Source: Agarilytica rhodophyticola (GTDB lineage Bacteria; Pseudomonadota; Gammaproteobacteria; Pseudomonadales; Cellvibrionaceae). Taken from it: a stretch of 64,000 nucleotides of DNA. Below the pieces are notes generated by a model that was not told the DNA's origin, ran no database searches, and saw nothing but the letters and a program-made list of their open reading frames with translations. Shown piece by piece: positions 39,329 to 48,768 of the stretch. Made by a program: the position numbers and the translations under genes. Position 1 is the first letter of the stretch; each line of letters begins with the position of its first letter. The DNA is taken from assembly GCF_002157225.2 (NCBI RefSeq), contig NZ_CP020038.1:6778991-6842990 (forward strand), in the 5' to 3' direction.

Positions 39329-39874
39329 ATGCAAACCATCCAAATTCAATATCACGACACCCCCTACGGCTTACTAAAACTCGGTGCTTTTGAAAACCAG
39401 CTTTGTATGTGCGACTGGCAGTACCGCAAGATGAGAAGCGCCGTAGACAGCCGGTTGGCCAGAGGCCTTAAAGCCGCTTTCAAAGAAGAAGACTGCGAGG
39501 TTTTGAAACAAACACGATGCCAACTAGATGAATACTTTAATAGAACAAGAGAAAAGTTCGATATTCCTCTGGCGCTGGTAGGCACAGACTTTCAAAAACA
39601 GGTATGGCAAGCATTAATCAAAGTACCTTTTGGCAGTACTTCAAGTTACCTTGAATTGGCACAAAGTATTAATAATGAAAAAGCCATTCGCGCCGTAGCC
39701 AGTGCCAACGGCGCCAATGCCATATCCATTATAGTGCCCTGCCATCGCATTATCGGCAGCAATGGTTCTCTTACCGGCTACGCTGGCGGCCTCGATGCTA
39801 AAAAAAGATTACTCTTGCTCGAACAACAACAGGATTTATTTTCTTCTGAGCAGGTAGAACAAATGGAAATTTAG
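39329..39874 (+). CDS. ogt: methylated-DNA-protein-cysteine methyltransferase
   Basis: A suicide repair enzyme that removes methyl or alkyl groups from O6-alkylguanine. The 181-residue protein has the N-terminal ribonuclease-like domain and the C-terminal DNA-binding domain. The latter shows FQKQVWQALIKVPFGSTSSYLELA, the Arg-containing helix AIRAVASANGANA, and acceptor Cys in IVPCHRIIGSNGSLTGYAGG (about residue 140). It is the Ogt type rather than Ada, with no regulatory domain. Confidence 0.94.
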   Translation: MQTIQIQYHDTPYGLLKLGAFENQLCMCDWQYRKMRSAVDSRLARGLKAAFKEEDCEVLKQTRCQLDEYFNRTREKFDIPLALVGTDFQKQVWQALIKVPFGSTSSYLELAQSINNEKAIRAVASANGANAISIIVPCHRIIGSNGSLTGYAGGLDAKKRLLLLEQQQDLFSSEQVEQMEI

Positions 39875-39938
39875 GAACACATCGACTGCTCTTGCACCAT
39901 TACTAGAACCTGTTTTAATAGTGCGAATAGGAACTCAT

Positions 39939-40376
39939 TCATTTTAAATTTTTTAATTGCTGCGCCTTGTCCCTCAAGTTCGAGATTAGGTTTTGAGTTT
40001 TTATATCAAGCTCATTGGTCATGTGAGTATAAGGAGCTGAAAAATATTCTCTATCGACTTTAGTTCTTTTAAGTTTCCCATCGTTATCATAAGGCTCACC
40101 GCCACTGTAGATATCGACTAATTCTTTTTTACTGTTTTCCATAAGCTCTTGGGCTGTTTCAATTAGCTTTTTCGCATCCTGTCTTAGTGCTTTAGTTTCA
40201 CTATTTGCAGCTCTGGCTTCGCTTGAAAGAGGTAATTTTTTTACCTGTACAAAAATATTTTTACTCGATCTAGTAGATTGAAGTACATTTTTAAGATCAT
40301 TTGTTGGTTTAATCAAAGCCTGCTCACTACGATTTAGAGCTTGAGCATAATTAGTTAATGATGGGCTTACTAGCAT
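39939..40376 (-). CDS. unknown helical protein, paralogue A
   Basis: I do not recognise this 145-residue protein. It is clearly paralogous to the gene at 40603..41013: both begin with a short Ser/Asn-rich stretch followed by NYAQAL, then PTNDLK, an S-S-K segment and QVK, and end with a helix of the type LRDKAQQLKN. It is mostly helical, probably coiled-coil forming, with no signal peptide or membrane segment. The polar N-terminus resembles type III effectors only in a general way. It lies downstream of paralogue B and convergent with ogt. Confidence 0.6.
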   Translation of the reverse strand: MLVSPSLTNYAQALNRSEQALIKPTNDLKNVLQSTRSSKNIFVQVKKLPLSSEARAANSETKALRQDAKKLIETAQELMENSKKELVDIYSGGEPYDNDGKLKRTKVDREYFSAPYTHMTNELDIKTQNLISNLRDKAQQLKNLK

Positions 40377-40602
40377 ATATGCAATATCCTACATGTTAAG
40401 TTGAAAATAAATAATTACCTATATATAGATTCATTTAAAACAAGAAAGCCAAGATAGTAAATCTCCGGCTTTTACCGTGCATTAGAAAACCAAATGGCCA
40501 AAATTATTAAAACAGCTTGCAAAGGAGAAGACGGCAAAATTTCGAGCTAAATATGAACGCAACTTTATTAGAATCTTTTTTATTATTGTGAACAGATCTG
40601 AA

Positions 40603-41013
40603 TTATTCTGAATTTCGCAATTGTTCTGCTTTTTGCTTCAACGCTGAGACTAGGCTTTTAGTCGACATGTTAAGGTGCTCAATCGCCATTTGCTCCGCAT
40701 TGAGACCATGAAATTCGCGACTCAGCGTTATGCTTTCAGGTTCATAATTGTTAGATATTTGATTCAATTTAAGATGCCTATCGAGCATAGCATTCTCGGC
40801 TGTCTTAACTAGCTCCTTTGCTTCTTTTCTTGATTTCTTTGCGGCCTTAGCTTCGTGGAAAATAGATATATTCTTTACTTGTGCAAGAATACTTTTACTG
40901 GACTTAGTATTGCGAAGTGCTTTTTTAAGATCATTTGTCGGCTCAATAAAAGCGTGTTTGCTACGACTTAAGGCTTGAGCATAATTGGATAACGAATTTG
41001 AATTTACTTTCAT
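40603..41013 (-). CDS. unknown helical protein, paralogue B
   Basis: A 136-residue paralogue of the protein at 39939..40376, starting MKVNSNSLSNYAQAL and ending LKQKAEQLRNSE. The N-terminal 50 residues are the best conserved part between the two; the middles differ. It is helical, Lys/Ala/Glu-rich, and has no signal peptide. The pair probably arose by tandem duplication, with about 225 bases of AT-rich DNA between them. Function is unknown. Confidence 0.6.
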   Translation of the reverse strand: MKVNSNSLSNYAQALSRSKHAFIEPTNDLKKALRNTKSSKSILAQVKNISIFHEAKAAKKSRKEAKELVKTAENAMLDRHLKLNQISNNYEPESITLSREFHGLNAEQMAIEHLNMSTKSLVSALKQKAEQLRNSE

Positions 41014-41124
41014 GCTTAAAATATTCTAGATATTGATAACATTTACTAAACTAAGTATCTATAATTAATTATAAGTTCACTTAAACTTATCAAATCGATA
41101 TCACATTTATAAATGATGAAAAAG

Positions 41125-41171
41125 AAAGCCTGAAACCTAACAACCAGAGAAGTTGATAAATTCCAGGCTTT
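41125..41171 (-). terminator. terminator of the RND efflux operon
   Basis: AAAGCCTG (41125-41132) and CAGGCTTT (41164-41171) form an 8-bp stem around a 31-nt loop, 20 bases after the permease stop. Read on the minus strand it is followed by CTTTTTC, a reasonable T-tract. Confidence 0.5.
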
Positions 41172-41190
41172 TATAGAAGGTGTTAAATTA

Positions 41191-44100
41191 CTACTGTGTG
41201 TTTTTCACACTGTAAAACAATGCAAATAATACTGGTACAACAATGAGTGTCAGTATCGTCGCAAACCCCAAACCAAACATGATGGTCACAGCCATTGGCT
41301 GAAAGAAAACATCGGTCAGTAAGGGTATCATACCCAATATCGTAGTGAGCGCCGCCATGGATACAGGGCGTAAACGGCTTACGGCAGCATCACAAATCGC
41401 TTGATACCAATCGAAGTTTTCTTCCTCTTTGAGGCGTTTAATCTCCTCGACAAGCACAATTCCATTTTTGATCTGCATACCAATTAAACTCAATACCGCA
41501 AGCAAGGCGGTAAAACTAAAAGCTGAGCTGGTGAGCAATAGGCCGTAAGCGACACCAATAATAGCCAGAGGTATTGTGATCCATATAACTAGAGTTTGCT
41601 TGACTGAGTTAAACATAAATACCGTGATCACGATCATCACTAGCAAGCCCAAGGGTAAAAATGCAAACACAGCTTCATTAGCTTGCTCTTGCGCCTCGAA
41701 CTCACCTCCCCATTGCAAGCTATAACCTACAGGTAATTCAATGGCTTCAATTGATCCTCGTATTTTTTGGTGCAAAGCGAAGGCATTACTGTTTGGTCCA
41801 GGATCAGCTAGCACAGCAAGCGTGCGTTTACGATCACGCCGTTTGATGATCGGGTCTTCCCAGTTCAAGTCTATTCCGCGGACAAACTGGCCAATGTTGA
41901 TATAGCTTTGAGTGACCGGGCTATACACCTGTACTTGCTCCAATTGATCAATACCACGGCGCTCTTTTTCCGGCGGCCTTATGATAATGGGCAGAATTTC
42001 AGAACCGTGGCGATAGGTCCCTACTTGTTGACCAGAAACATTTGTATTTAATGCTACATCCAAATCCGCCTGACTTATTCCCAAACGACGTGCTGCGGCG
42101 TCATCAAAAACAGGTTGAACAACTTTAGTTCTCTCTCGCCAATCCTGACGAATATTAATGGCATCAGGCTCGCTATTTAGTAAAGCGATAATTTCCTGCC
42201 CTAAAGAGCGTAATACTTTAGGATCAGGCCCTATCAAACGAGCTTCAATTTTAGCCGCTGTAGCGGGACCTATGGAGATCCGGTTAAAACGAGTGAAGGC
42301 CTGCGGGTAAGAAGTAAATAAAATCTCATCAACCTTCTCTCTAACCCCTTCCAATTGGTCATAGCTATGGGTTTGTATCATTAATTGAGCATAACTGGGA
42401 TAGGTCTTTTCCGGGGTATAAGTCAGCATAAAGCGCTGAGCACCCTGACCAATAGTGGCCGTTACTTGCTTAATTTCTGGAATGTTGAGTAAAGCTTTTT
42501 CTAGACTTTTAATATCGGCTTCAGTGCTCTGAATACTCGAACCTTCGGGTAACCAGTAATCCACTAAAAACATAGGTAGCGAACTGTCAGGAAAAAATGC
42601 CTGTTTGACGTTAGTAAAAGCAATAAGGGCGCTGACAAGTAAACCGAACATCACCATCATGGTGGTTTTACGAAATTTCAGCGTCAGATCTAATAGCTTG
42701 CGGTAAGACAAGTAAATACCAGCGGCATACGGATCATTTTGCTCTTCTTGTTGCTGGGCGTTTTCTTGAAACAGTAAATAACAAAAGAACGGCGTTAGCG
42801 AGACAGCTAGAACCCAGCTAAAAAGCAGTGAGATAAATAACACCCAAAACAGACTACCTGTAAATTCTCCACTGGCATCAGGAGAAAGGCCAATGGGTGC
42901 AAATGCGGTGATCGCAATAATCGTCGCACCTAGCAAGGGTAATCGAGTGTGGGATACGATACGGATAGCCGACTGTAATCGCGACTCCCCTCTTTGAACA
43001 CTTATGAGTATCCCTTCGGTGATGACAATGGCGTTATCCACCAGCATACCCAAGGCAATAATAAGTGCCCCCAGGGAAATACGATGCAGGTTGATATCGA
43101 ACATCCCCATGACAATGAATGTGCCGGCTATGGTTAATAAAAGAACCAGGCTCATGATCACCCCTGGCCGCCAACCCATGGTAAACATGAGCACGACTAT
43201 CACAATTACAACCGCTTGGCCTAGGCCGATAATAAAGTTATCAACAGAGCTTTCCACTTGTGCAGGCTGATCATAGATCGCTTGCAACTGCATACCTATT
43301 GGGCGCGCATATTCCAACTCACTTAAACGCTCGGTAATGTTTTTGCCCACTTCAACAACGTTGACGCCACTTGCGAAAGAGACACCCAGTGTAAGTGCTT
43401 GCTTACCATTGAAGCGGTATAAATGACGTGCCGGATCTTTGTAACCTCGCGATAGATTGGCCACGTCCGATAAGTAGACTAAACGACCATTGCTACTGCC
43501 AAGTAACAAGCTATTTAAAGCAGCAAGCCCATCACCGCTGAGGGATTTAGTTTTAATACGTAGATACTCGCTACCCACTTCAATATGCCCAGCATCATTA
43601 ACTAGGTTTTGGCCTGTTAACAGCTGACGAATGCTGTCTGCCGAAAAGCCAGATGCACTCAATTTAGCGCGGTCGATTTCAATAAAGACCTGCTCATCCA
43701 AACGACCACCAATACTAACTTTACCAACACCTTCCACCAACACTAGTTCACGACTGAGAAAATCTGTGTAATCAGATAACTCATGATAGCTATAGCCTTC
43801 TCCGGTGATGGCAAAGAAAACACCATAAACGTCACCAAAGTCATCATTGACAATGGGCATCCTGGCGCCGGGCGGCAGCTGACCCTGCATATCGTTGATT
43901 TTTCGGCGCATTTCATCCCAAATTTGCGCAAGGTCGTCCTTGCGATAAATACTTTTCATTTCTACTTCGACTTGGGATAAGCCGGGTGTAGAAGTGGAAA
44001 TCACTTTATCTACGTAGGGCAGTTGCTGGATTGCATTCTCTATAGGAAGGGTAACTTCTTCCTCTATTTCTAGCGCAGAAGCGCCAGGGTACTGAGTAAT

Positions 44101-44241
44101 AACCACCGCTTGCTTGATGGTAAAAGCGGGATCTTCCAAACGTCCCAAATCATTGAACGAGACAATTCCGCCGATCAACAACAAGAGGGTTATCATCCAA
44201 GAGATCGTCTTCTTGGTAATTGCGTATTCTGCGATGCTCAT
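41191..44241 (-). CDS. RND efflux permease (AcrB-related)
   Basis: The inner-membrane proton-driven pump subunit of a tripartite exporter. The 1016-residue protein has the duplicated RND layout: helix 1 near 12-30, a large periplasmic loop, helices 2-7 around 335-540 with the proton-relay segment GMLVDNAIVITE near 397-408, a second periplasmic loop, and helices 8-12 near the C-terminus. The opening SIAEYAITKKTISWMI and YPGASALEIEEEVTLPIE are typical of the non-enteric MmpL/CzcA-like drug-efflux branch often paired with a lipoprotein adaptor. No outer-membrane channel is encoded alongside, so it must borrow a TolC. It is cotranscribed with the adaptor at 44252. Confidence 0.93.
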   Translation of the reverse strand: MSIAEYAITKKTISWMITLLLLIGGIVSFNDLGRLEDPAFTIKQAVVITQYPGASALEIEEEVTLPIENAIQQLPYVDKVISTSTPGLSQVEVEMKSIYRKDDLAQIWDEMRRKINDMQGQLPPGARMPIVNDDFGDVYGVFFAITGEGYSYHELSDYTDFLSRELVLVEGVGKVSIGGRLDEQVFIEIDRAKLSASGFSADSIRQLLTGQNLVNDAGHIEVGSEYLRIKTKSLSGDGLAALNSLLLGSSNGRLVYLSDVANLSRGYKDPARHLYRFNGKQALTLGVSFASGVNVVEVGKNITERLSELEYARPIGMQLQAIYDQPAQVESSVDNFIIGLGQAVVIVIVVLMFTMGWRPGVIMSLVLLLTIAGTFIVMGMFDINLHRISLGALIIALGMLVDNAIVITEGILISVQRGESRLQSAIRIVSHTRLPLLGATIIAITAFAPIGLSPDASGEFTGSLFWVLFISLLFSWVLAVSLTPFFCYLLFQENAQQQEEQNDPYAAGIYLSYRKLLDLTLKFRKTTMMVMFGLLVSALIAFTNVKQAFFPDSSLPMFLVDYWLPEGSSIQSTEADIKSLEKALLNIPEIKQVTATIGQGAQRFMLTYTPEKTYPSYAQLMIQTHSYDQLEGVREKVDEILFTSYPQAFTRFNRISIGPATAAKIEARLIGPDPKVLRSLGQEIIALLNSEPDAINIRQDWRERTKVVQPVFDDAAARRLGISQADLDVALNTNVSGQQVGTYRHGSEILPIIIRPPEKERRGIDQLEQVQVYSPVTQSYINIGQFVRGIDLNWEDPIIKRRDRKRTLAVLADPGPNSNAFALHQKIRGSIEAIELPVGYSLQWGGEFEAQEQANEAVFAFLPLGLLVMIVITVFMFNSVKQTLVIWITIPLAIIGVAYGLLLTSSAFSFTALLAVLSLIGMQIKNGIVLVEEIKRLKEEENFDWYQAICDAAVSRLRPVSMAALTTILGMIPLLTDVFFQPMAVTIMFGLGFATILTLIVVPVLFALFYSVKNTQ

Positions 44242-44251
44242 GATTTACTTC

Positions 44252-45340
44252 CTACAGTCCACGCTCTTTGGCAAGTGGCTTCACCTGCATATCTTCTTGT
44301 AGGAAACTAACCCCTGCAGCCACGAAACTGTCGCCAGCGGTTAAACCTTCGGTAACAAGTAATTTGGCACCTTCAATTTTGCTGACTGCGACCCTGGTCT
44401 TATGCACACGCATATCACTATCGATTGTCCATATCCAAGTTGTCTCGCCTTCTTCAAATACCGCTTCTAGAGGAACTAATACACCTCCACGCTCGTCATT
44501 TTTCAATATAAAGCTGAGATCCAATTCGACCGATACAGCCATACCAGGTAGTACACGAAAGTCTTCGATCTGCGGCATGCTATGTACTACGCTATAGGAG
44601 CTTGTGAGCCGATCGGGAATAGATTCGAACTCTTTGAAGCAGGCTTTATAGCTTTTTTCCGGATAGGCATTAAAGCGAACCACAGCACAAATACTTTCGC
44701 CCTCATTAGGCTCTATCTTTCTCACCTGACCAAATAGACTCTCCGGCACACTAAAACGGATATCTAAACTATCGTCACCGTTAAGCTGTAGAACAGTTTG
44801 GTTAGCATTGACCACTTGATAATTTTCAATATTCACCTGCGCCACGATTCCGTTGAAAGGCGCAACAAGCTGCGTGTATGCCAAGTTATCTCGTGCGATA
44901 GCCAAAGCAGCTTCGGCTTCTTTTAAATTTGCTTCAGCTTCATCCACATTGGTGGGGCTGGTGTAATTTTCCTTTCTTAACTCGGAGATTTTTTCAAATT
45001 GAGAACGCGCAAACTTGTATTTCGCTTCTCTGTCATCAAGTGTATTGCGATAATCAGATTCGTCCAACGCCGCGAGGATTTCACCTTTTTTAAAACGCTT
45101 ACCTGCCACAGCATGTAGCTCTTTTAACTGACCACCAACACGAAAAGCTAGGTCGGACTTACTCGAAGCCTCGACTCTACCTGGGTAAACACGTTTGCCT
45201 GATTTATTGAAACTTTCTGCCATCAATATTTTTGCCGGTCGAATAATATCGCGAGCTGCTATAGCTTCCGAAGTATCTTTTGAGCAGCCATTGACCAGCA
45301 TAATTGCCATCAAGACGAGGGTAATTGCTCCCTTTTTCAT
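44252..45340 (-). CDS. RND efflux periplasmic adaptor lipoprotein
   Basis: The membrane-fusion subunit of the adjacent efflux pump. The 362-residue protein has a lipoprotein signal ending MLVNGC (Cys19). A barrel-sandwich/lipoyl half follows (DLAFRVGGQLKELHAVAGKRFKKGE, then the partner half VAPFNGIVAQVNIENYQVV). Between them is an alpha hairpin (about 80-140) and after them a beta-barrel domain. The gap to the permease is 10 bases. An AcrR-type operator lies about 120 bases upstream of its start. Confidence 0.93.
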   Translation of the reverse strand: MKKGAITLVLMAIMLVNGCSKDTSEAIAARDIIRPAKILMAESFNKSGKRVYPGRVEASSKSDLAFRVGGQLKELHAVAGKRFKKGEILAALDESDYRNTLDDREAKYKFARSQFEKISELRKENYTSPTNVDEAEANLKEAEAALAIARDNLAYTQLVAPFNGIVAQVNIENYQVVNANQTVLQLNGDDSLDIRFSVPESLFGQVRKIEPNEGESICAVVRFNAYPEKSYKACFKEFESIPDRLTSSYSVVHSMPQIEDFRVLPGMAVSVELDLSFILKNDERGGVLVPLEAVFEEGETTWIWTIDSDMRVHKTRVAVSKIEGAKLLVTEGLTAGDSFVAAGVSFLQEDMQVKPLAKERGL

Positions 45341-45462
45341 ATCTTGTAAACCTATTAATTCTCTAAATATTTGTTGAGGAGGAGTTTAAAGCTTGTTGGC
45401 CTTCATTTGGGGACTTATATGTGACTTTATTATAGGCCCTATACTTCATATCCATATTGATA

Positions 45463-45480
45463 ACATACATTCGTGTATGT
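45463..45480. promoter_or_regulatory. AcrR-type palindromic operator
   Basis: ACATACA-TTCG-TGTATGT is a perfect 7-bp inverted repeat with a 4-base centre. It lies between the divergent adaptor and TetR/AcrR genes and closely resembles the E. coli AcrR operator core (TACATACATTTGTGAATG...). It is the expected autoregulatory and efflux-repressing site. Confidence 0.75.
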
Positions 45481-45543
45481 ATAATTACAAGCATTATATT
45501 AAAAAACTAACAAATAACCATCGAAGTGTTGGGTAATCATCCT

Positions 45544-46191
45544 ATGGCACGAAAAACTAAAGAAGAGTCAGAAAAGACTTATCATTCACTTTTAGATGCA
45601 GCCACTACATTATTTGCCAGGCAAGGCGTAGCAAAGACAACGCTTAATGAAATTGCAAAAAGTGCAGGTATGACTCGTGGTGCGGTTTACTGGCATTTCC
45701 CGAATAAAGATGCCGTTATCATGGCCTTGTGGAAGCGTGATGCGGGTTCTGTTCACGACGAAGTTACGGCGACGTTCACTCACTTAAAGCCTGATAGCGC
45801 TCTCAAAGACTTCGAGACTCTTGTCAAAGATATGCTTAAAAAAGCCACCGATGATTTAAAGTTAACTCAGGCATTGAAGATCGTTACCAGTTCTATTGAA
45901 TTTACTGAGGAAGCATCAGAGCTACAACTTTTCTTGATGCAGAGGAAAAACGAGCTTTATGATGCCATGAAAAAAGCAGTAGCCTTGCTTCAAGAATATC
46001 AAGCTATTACAACTAAACACAGCACCGATCTATTAGCAGCGAGCTTATGGTCTTACATTATAGGTATGGTGGATACTCATTTAGAAATGAGCAGCGAAAA
46101 GATCGATATTAAAAATCAGGCAGATGAATTAATTCAACTTTGGATTGATAGCGTTACGCCTAATACTGCACATCTAACTCAGAGGTGTTAG
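45544..46191 (+). CDS. TetR/AcrR-family repressor of the RND efflux operon
   Basis: A 215-residue TetR-family regulator. The N-terminal helix-turn-helix is of the AcrR type (MARKTKEESEKTYHSLLDAA, GVAKTTLNEIAKSAGMTRGAVYWHFPNKDAVIMALW). The C-terminal helical domain presumably binds pump substrates. ATG 45544 gives the standard family start MARKTKEE; a GTG 18 bases earlier is less likely. It is divergent from the efflux adaptor and permease, with a palindromic operator between them. Confidence 0.92.
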   Translation: MARKTKEESEKTYHSLLDAATTLFARQGVAKTTLNEIAKSAGMTRGAVYWHFPNKDAVIMALWKRDAGSVHDEVTATFTHLKPDSALKDFETLVKDMLKKATDDLKLTQALKIVTSSIEFTEEASELQLFLMQRKNELYDAMKKAVALLQEYQAITTKHSTDLLAASLWSYIIGMVDTHLEMSSEKIDIKNQADELIQLWIDSVTPNTAHLTQRC

Positions 46192-46195
46192 GTTT

Positions 46196-46217
46196 AGGGG
46201 CAGTGAGTAATGCCCCT
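46196..46217 (+). terminator. terminator between the AcrR-type regulator and PCuAC genes
   Basis: A 7-bp GC-rich stem (AGGGGCA / TGCCCCT) with an 8-nt loop starts 4 bases after the regulator stop, between convergent genes. It may act in both directions. Confidence 0.6.
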
Positions 46218-46252
46218 ATTAATATTTAGTAATTAATATTAATTGCTAAATA

Positions 46253-46708
46253 TTATTTGGTATTATCTTCTACATAAACAGAAACATCGACAGGTCCTGC
46301 CTTCTCGAAATTTAAAACAATCGAGAATTTATCGCCGTTTTCTAAACGCTTTGGTAAACCTTTTAACATAATATGCTTTTCCCCCGGAGCAAATACGATT
46401 TTTCCTCCAGCGGGTATAACGAGCCCTTCTGAGATTTTGCGCATCCCAAGAAGGCCATTTTTATTAGTCGTTTCGTGGATTTCTGCCACTTTAGCAATGT
46501 CTTTTTCAACAGATAAGGACACAAGCTTGTCATCTTTTTTTCCTTTGTTGTCAATAATTAAATACACTGCTGCTGGCACCGATGCTATTGCTGTTGGTGA
46601 AGCCCATGGATGATCAATATCAATTTTACCCGCAGAATAATTATGACCATGCACTAATGCACTGACACATAAAAAAATTGCAACCGACATTACATTCAGA
46701 TATTTCAT
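46253..46708 (-). CDS. periplasmic copper chaperone of the PCuAC family
   Basis: A 151-residue exported protein that binds Cu(I) and delivers it, typically to cytochrome oxidase or away from the periplasm. The signal peptide covers about 1-21. The mature domain carries the PCuAC ligand pattern: His and Met in EIHETTNKNGLLGM, then GEKHIML with the final His-x-Met. Spacing is close to the family's H-x10-M-x21-H-x-M. It is divergent from a Met-rich outer-membrane protein gene about 217 bases away. Confidence 0.88.
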   Translation of the reverse strand: MKYLNVMSVAIFLCVSALVHGHNYSAGKIDIDHPWASPTAIASVPAAVYLIIDNKGKKDDKLVSLSVEKDIAKVAEIHETTNKNGLLGMRKISEGLVIPAGGKIVFAPGEKHIMLKGLPKRLENGDKFSIVLNFEKAGPVDVSVYVEDNTK

Positions 46709-46925
46709 GTTAAATATTTCTCACCTTCATATATTTAATTAAATACTTGTACCAAGATTATTTGGTTAATATATTTTGAGCATTTCGGCTCGTCTACCCC
46801 ACCATCCTTTAATCTATTTAGCTGCGACATTGTGTCACACTTTTATTGGCAAAGAATCAGGTATAGTCCGGCTGGCATAAATAAAAACCTATTTTTTAAT
46901 TATTATATTTATTTAGGATCATACC

Positions 46926-47993
46926 GTGAACTTAGTTCGTAAACATATTGGCATGTATATGCTCTTTGCTTTATCACCACTGGTCTGTGCTGACGGAGCA
47001 AAGCTTGCTGGTAATGCTATTGTACCCGATAGCCACGCACCTATTGGCGTTATGGGGGATCATACACATAGTAAAGGTGAGTGGATGATTTCTTATCGTT
47101 TCATGTCGATGGATATGGAAGATAATCTGCGAGGAGATGACTCTGTTTCACCAGAAGAAATTGTCAGCACAACCGCCAACCCTTTTGCCGGCCCGCCCAA
47201 CCTTCGCGTTGTGCCGCTGCAAATGACAACCCAGATGCATATGTTGGGGATGATGTATGCACCAAGCGACAAGTTAACACTGATGGCGATGTTAAATTAC
47301 ATCGACAAGGAAATGGATCACCTAACCTTTAGAGGGCCATCAGGCACAGATCGGCTTGGCATATTCACTACCCAAACCTCCGGCATAGGGGACACTAAAA
47401 TCGCTGCCTTGTGGAGCTTAGTTAATCATCATGATTATAAGTGGCATCTCAATATAGGCATGAGTCTGCCCACAGGCTCTATCGACGAGAGTGACGACGT
47501 ATTAACGCCGATGAATACACGTCCGACATTGCGTACACCCTATGCTATGCAATTAGGATCCGGCACTTACGATTTTGAACCTGGCATCACGTATACTGGC
47601 AATGACTCTGGAAAAGTAGCTTGGGGAGCACAATACCGTGCCACAATTCGTCTCGGCGAGAACGATGAAGATTACACCTTGGGTGATATTCACAAGTTAA
47701 GTGGTTGGGGTAGTTATCGCTTTGCTGAATGGATAAGTGGCTCGCTAAGACTTACTTATCGCGATCAAGATAGTATCGATGGCCGTGACATTACAATTGC
47801 CGCACCTGTGCAAACAGCAAATCCCGATAATTATGGTGGTGAACGTATCGACTTGGGCATTGGCTTTAACCTAGCCGCTCAATCTGGGCACCGCGTCGGA
47901 TTTGAATATGAAGTACCAATCCAACAAGATTTAAATGGCGTACAGATGGAAATGCAATCTATGTGGACTCTCGGTTACCAATACGCATTTTAA
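46926..47993 (+). CDS. Met-rich outer-membrane beta-barrel protein, possibly copper-linked
   Basis: A 355-residue exported beta-barrel with signal peptide about 1-22 (cleavage near VCADG). Many amphipathic strands end in YQYAF, an outer-membrane insertion signal. It resembles the MetA-pathway/transporter-type barrels often annotated in copper-resistance loci. The extracellular-facing segments are unusually rich in Met and His (FMSMDMEDN, MTTQMHMLGMMYA, GDHTHSKGEW). It is divergent from PCuAC, so a role in copper handling is a fair inference. Translation begins at GTG 46926. The exact function is unknown. Confidence 0.7.
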   Translation: MNLVRKHIGMYMLFALSPLVCADGAKLAGNAIVPDSHAPIGVMGDHTHSKGEWMISYRFMSMDMEDNLRGDDSVSPEEIVSTTANPFAGPPNLRVVPLQMTTQMHMLGMMYAPSDKLTLMAMLNYIDKEMDHLTFRGPSGTDRLGIFTTQTSGIGDTKIAALWSLVNHHDYKWHLNIGMSLPTGSIDESDDVLTPMNTRPTLRTPYAMQLGSGTYDFEPGITYTGNDSGKVAWGAQYRATIRLGENDEDYTLGDIHKLSGWGSYRFAEWISGSLRLTYRDQDSIDGRDITIAAPVQTANPDNYGGERIDLGIGFNLAAQSGHRVGFEYEVPIQQDLNGVQMEMQSMWTLGYQYAF

Positions 47994-48005
47994 AATTATC
48001 ACTGA

Positions 48006-48722
48006 TTACTTTGCAGAGAAGTAGATATCACCGTAATAGCTGGTGGTCTCTACTTTAGTATTATCGGTATCGGTCATAATGGCCAGACCGATAATACTTT
48101 TTATAAGCTCGCCAAAACGTTCCTCTAAATCAGCCATCACATTACGCTTTTCCACTACCCACTGCCCGGCTTTCTGTGATCCGTTTTCCAGTGCTAGCAT
48201 AATCACATCATCAGAATATGGGTTGTACCAATGGCTGTTGAAATCAGCGGTATTAGACCAAACATAAGTAAGCGAACGAGGCGTAAAGGAAAACCCTGAG
48301 CCAGGGAAAACTACATACAGTCTTACCGGATAATCATCTCCCGTTTTTGTTTTTTCATCATTACCATCAAAGGTGTCGGTAATTTTCCATCGCCAATTCA
48401 AGAAAGGTGTTTTTGTTAAGTCTACGTCTATTTGTTGATATAAAGCGGAGGCACTGTGCTTACTGTCGGCCCTTAAAACCCTGATACCGTTATCATCAAC
48501 TAGTGTGTAGTGTGTTTTATTATTAAAAACACGCTCTTGCCACTCGGATAAATTGTTGTCTGAAAATGTCGCAATAGTGAGTGTGCTTTTATTAGTAGTA
48601 CAAGCTGTAAGTAAAATGACCAAGGAGACAAAGGCATAGCGTAAATACTTTTTAAGGTATCTACGTAGATACTGCTCAGTGATTACCGGATGGAAGCCTT
48701 TTTTGATATTTAATCTATACAT
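48006..48722 (-). CDS. DUF3047 family lipoprotein
   Basis: A 238-residue protein with a lipobox LLTAC (Cys about 41) after an unusually long N-terminal leader, so the true start may be a downstream GTG near codon 13. The remainder is a DUF3047 domain, a beta-sandwich fold, recognisable by ALYQQIDVDLTKTPFLNWRWKI, DDYPVRLYVVFPG and SLTYVWSN. Its biochemical role is unknown. It is convergent with the Met-rich barrel gene, with 12 bases between the stops. Confidence 0.82.
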   Translation of the reverse strand: MYRLNIKKGFHPVITEQYLRRYLKKYLRYAFVSLVILLTACTTNKSTLTIATFSDNNLSEWQERVFNNKTHYTLVDDNGIRVLRADSKHSASALYQQIDVDLTKTPFLNWRWKITDTFDGNDEKTKTGDDYPVRLYVVFPGSGFSFTPRSLTYVWSNTADFNSHWYNPYSDDVIMLALENGSQKAGQWVVEKRNVMADLEERFGELIKSIIGLAIMTDTDNTKVETTSYYGDIYFSAK

Positions 48723-48768
48723 TTAACTATTGAGTTTCTTATAAATAAAAGCACTTGAGAAGTAGCTT

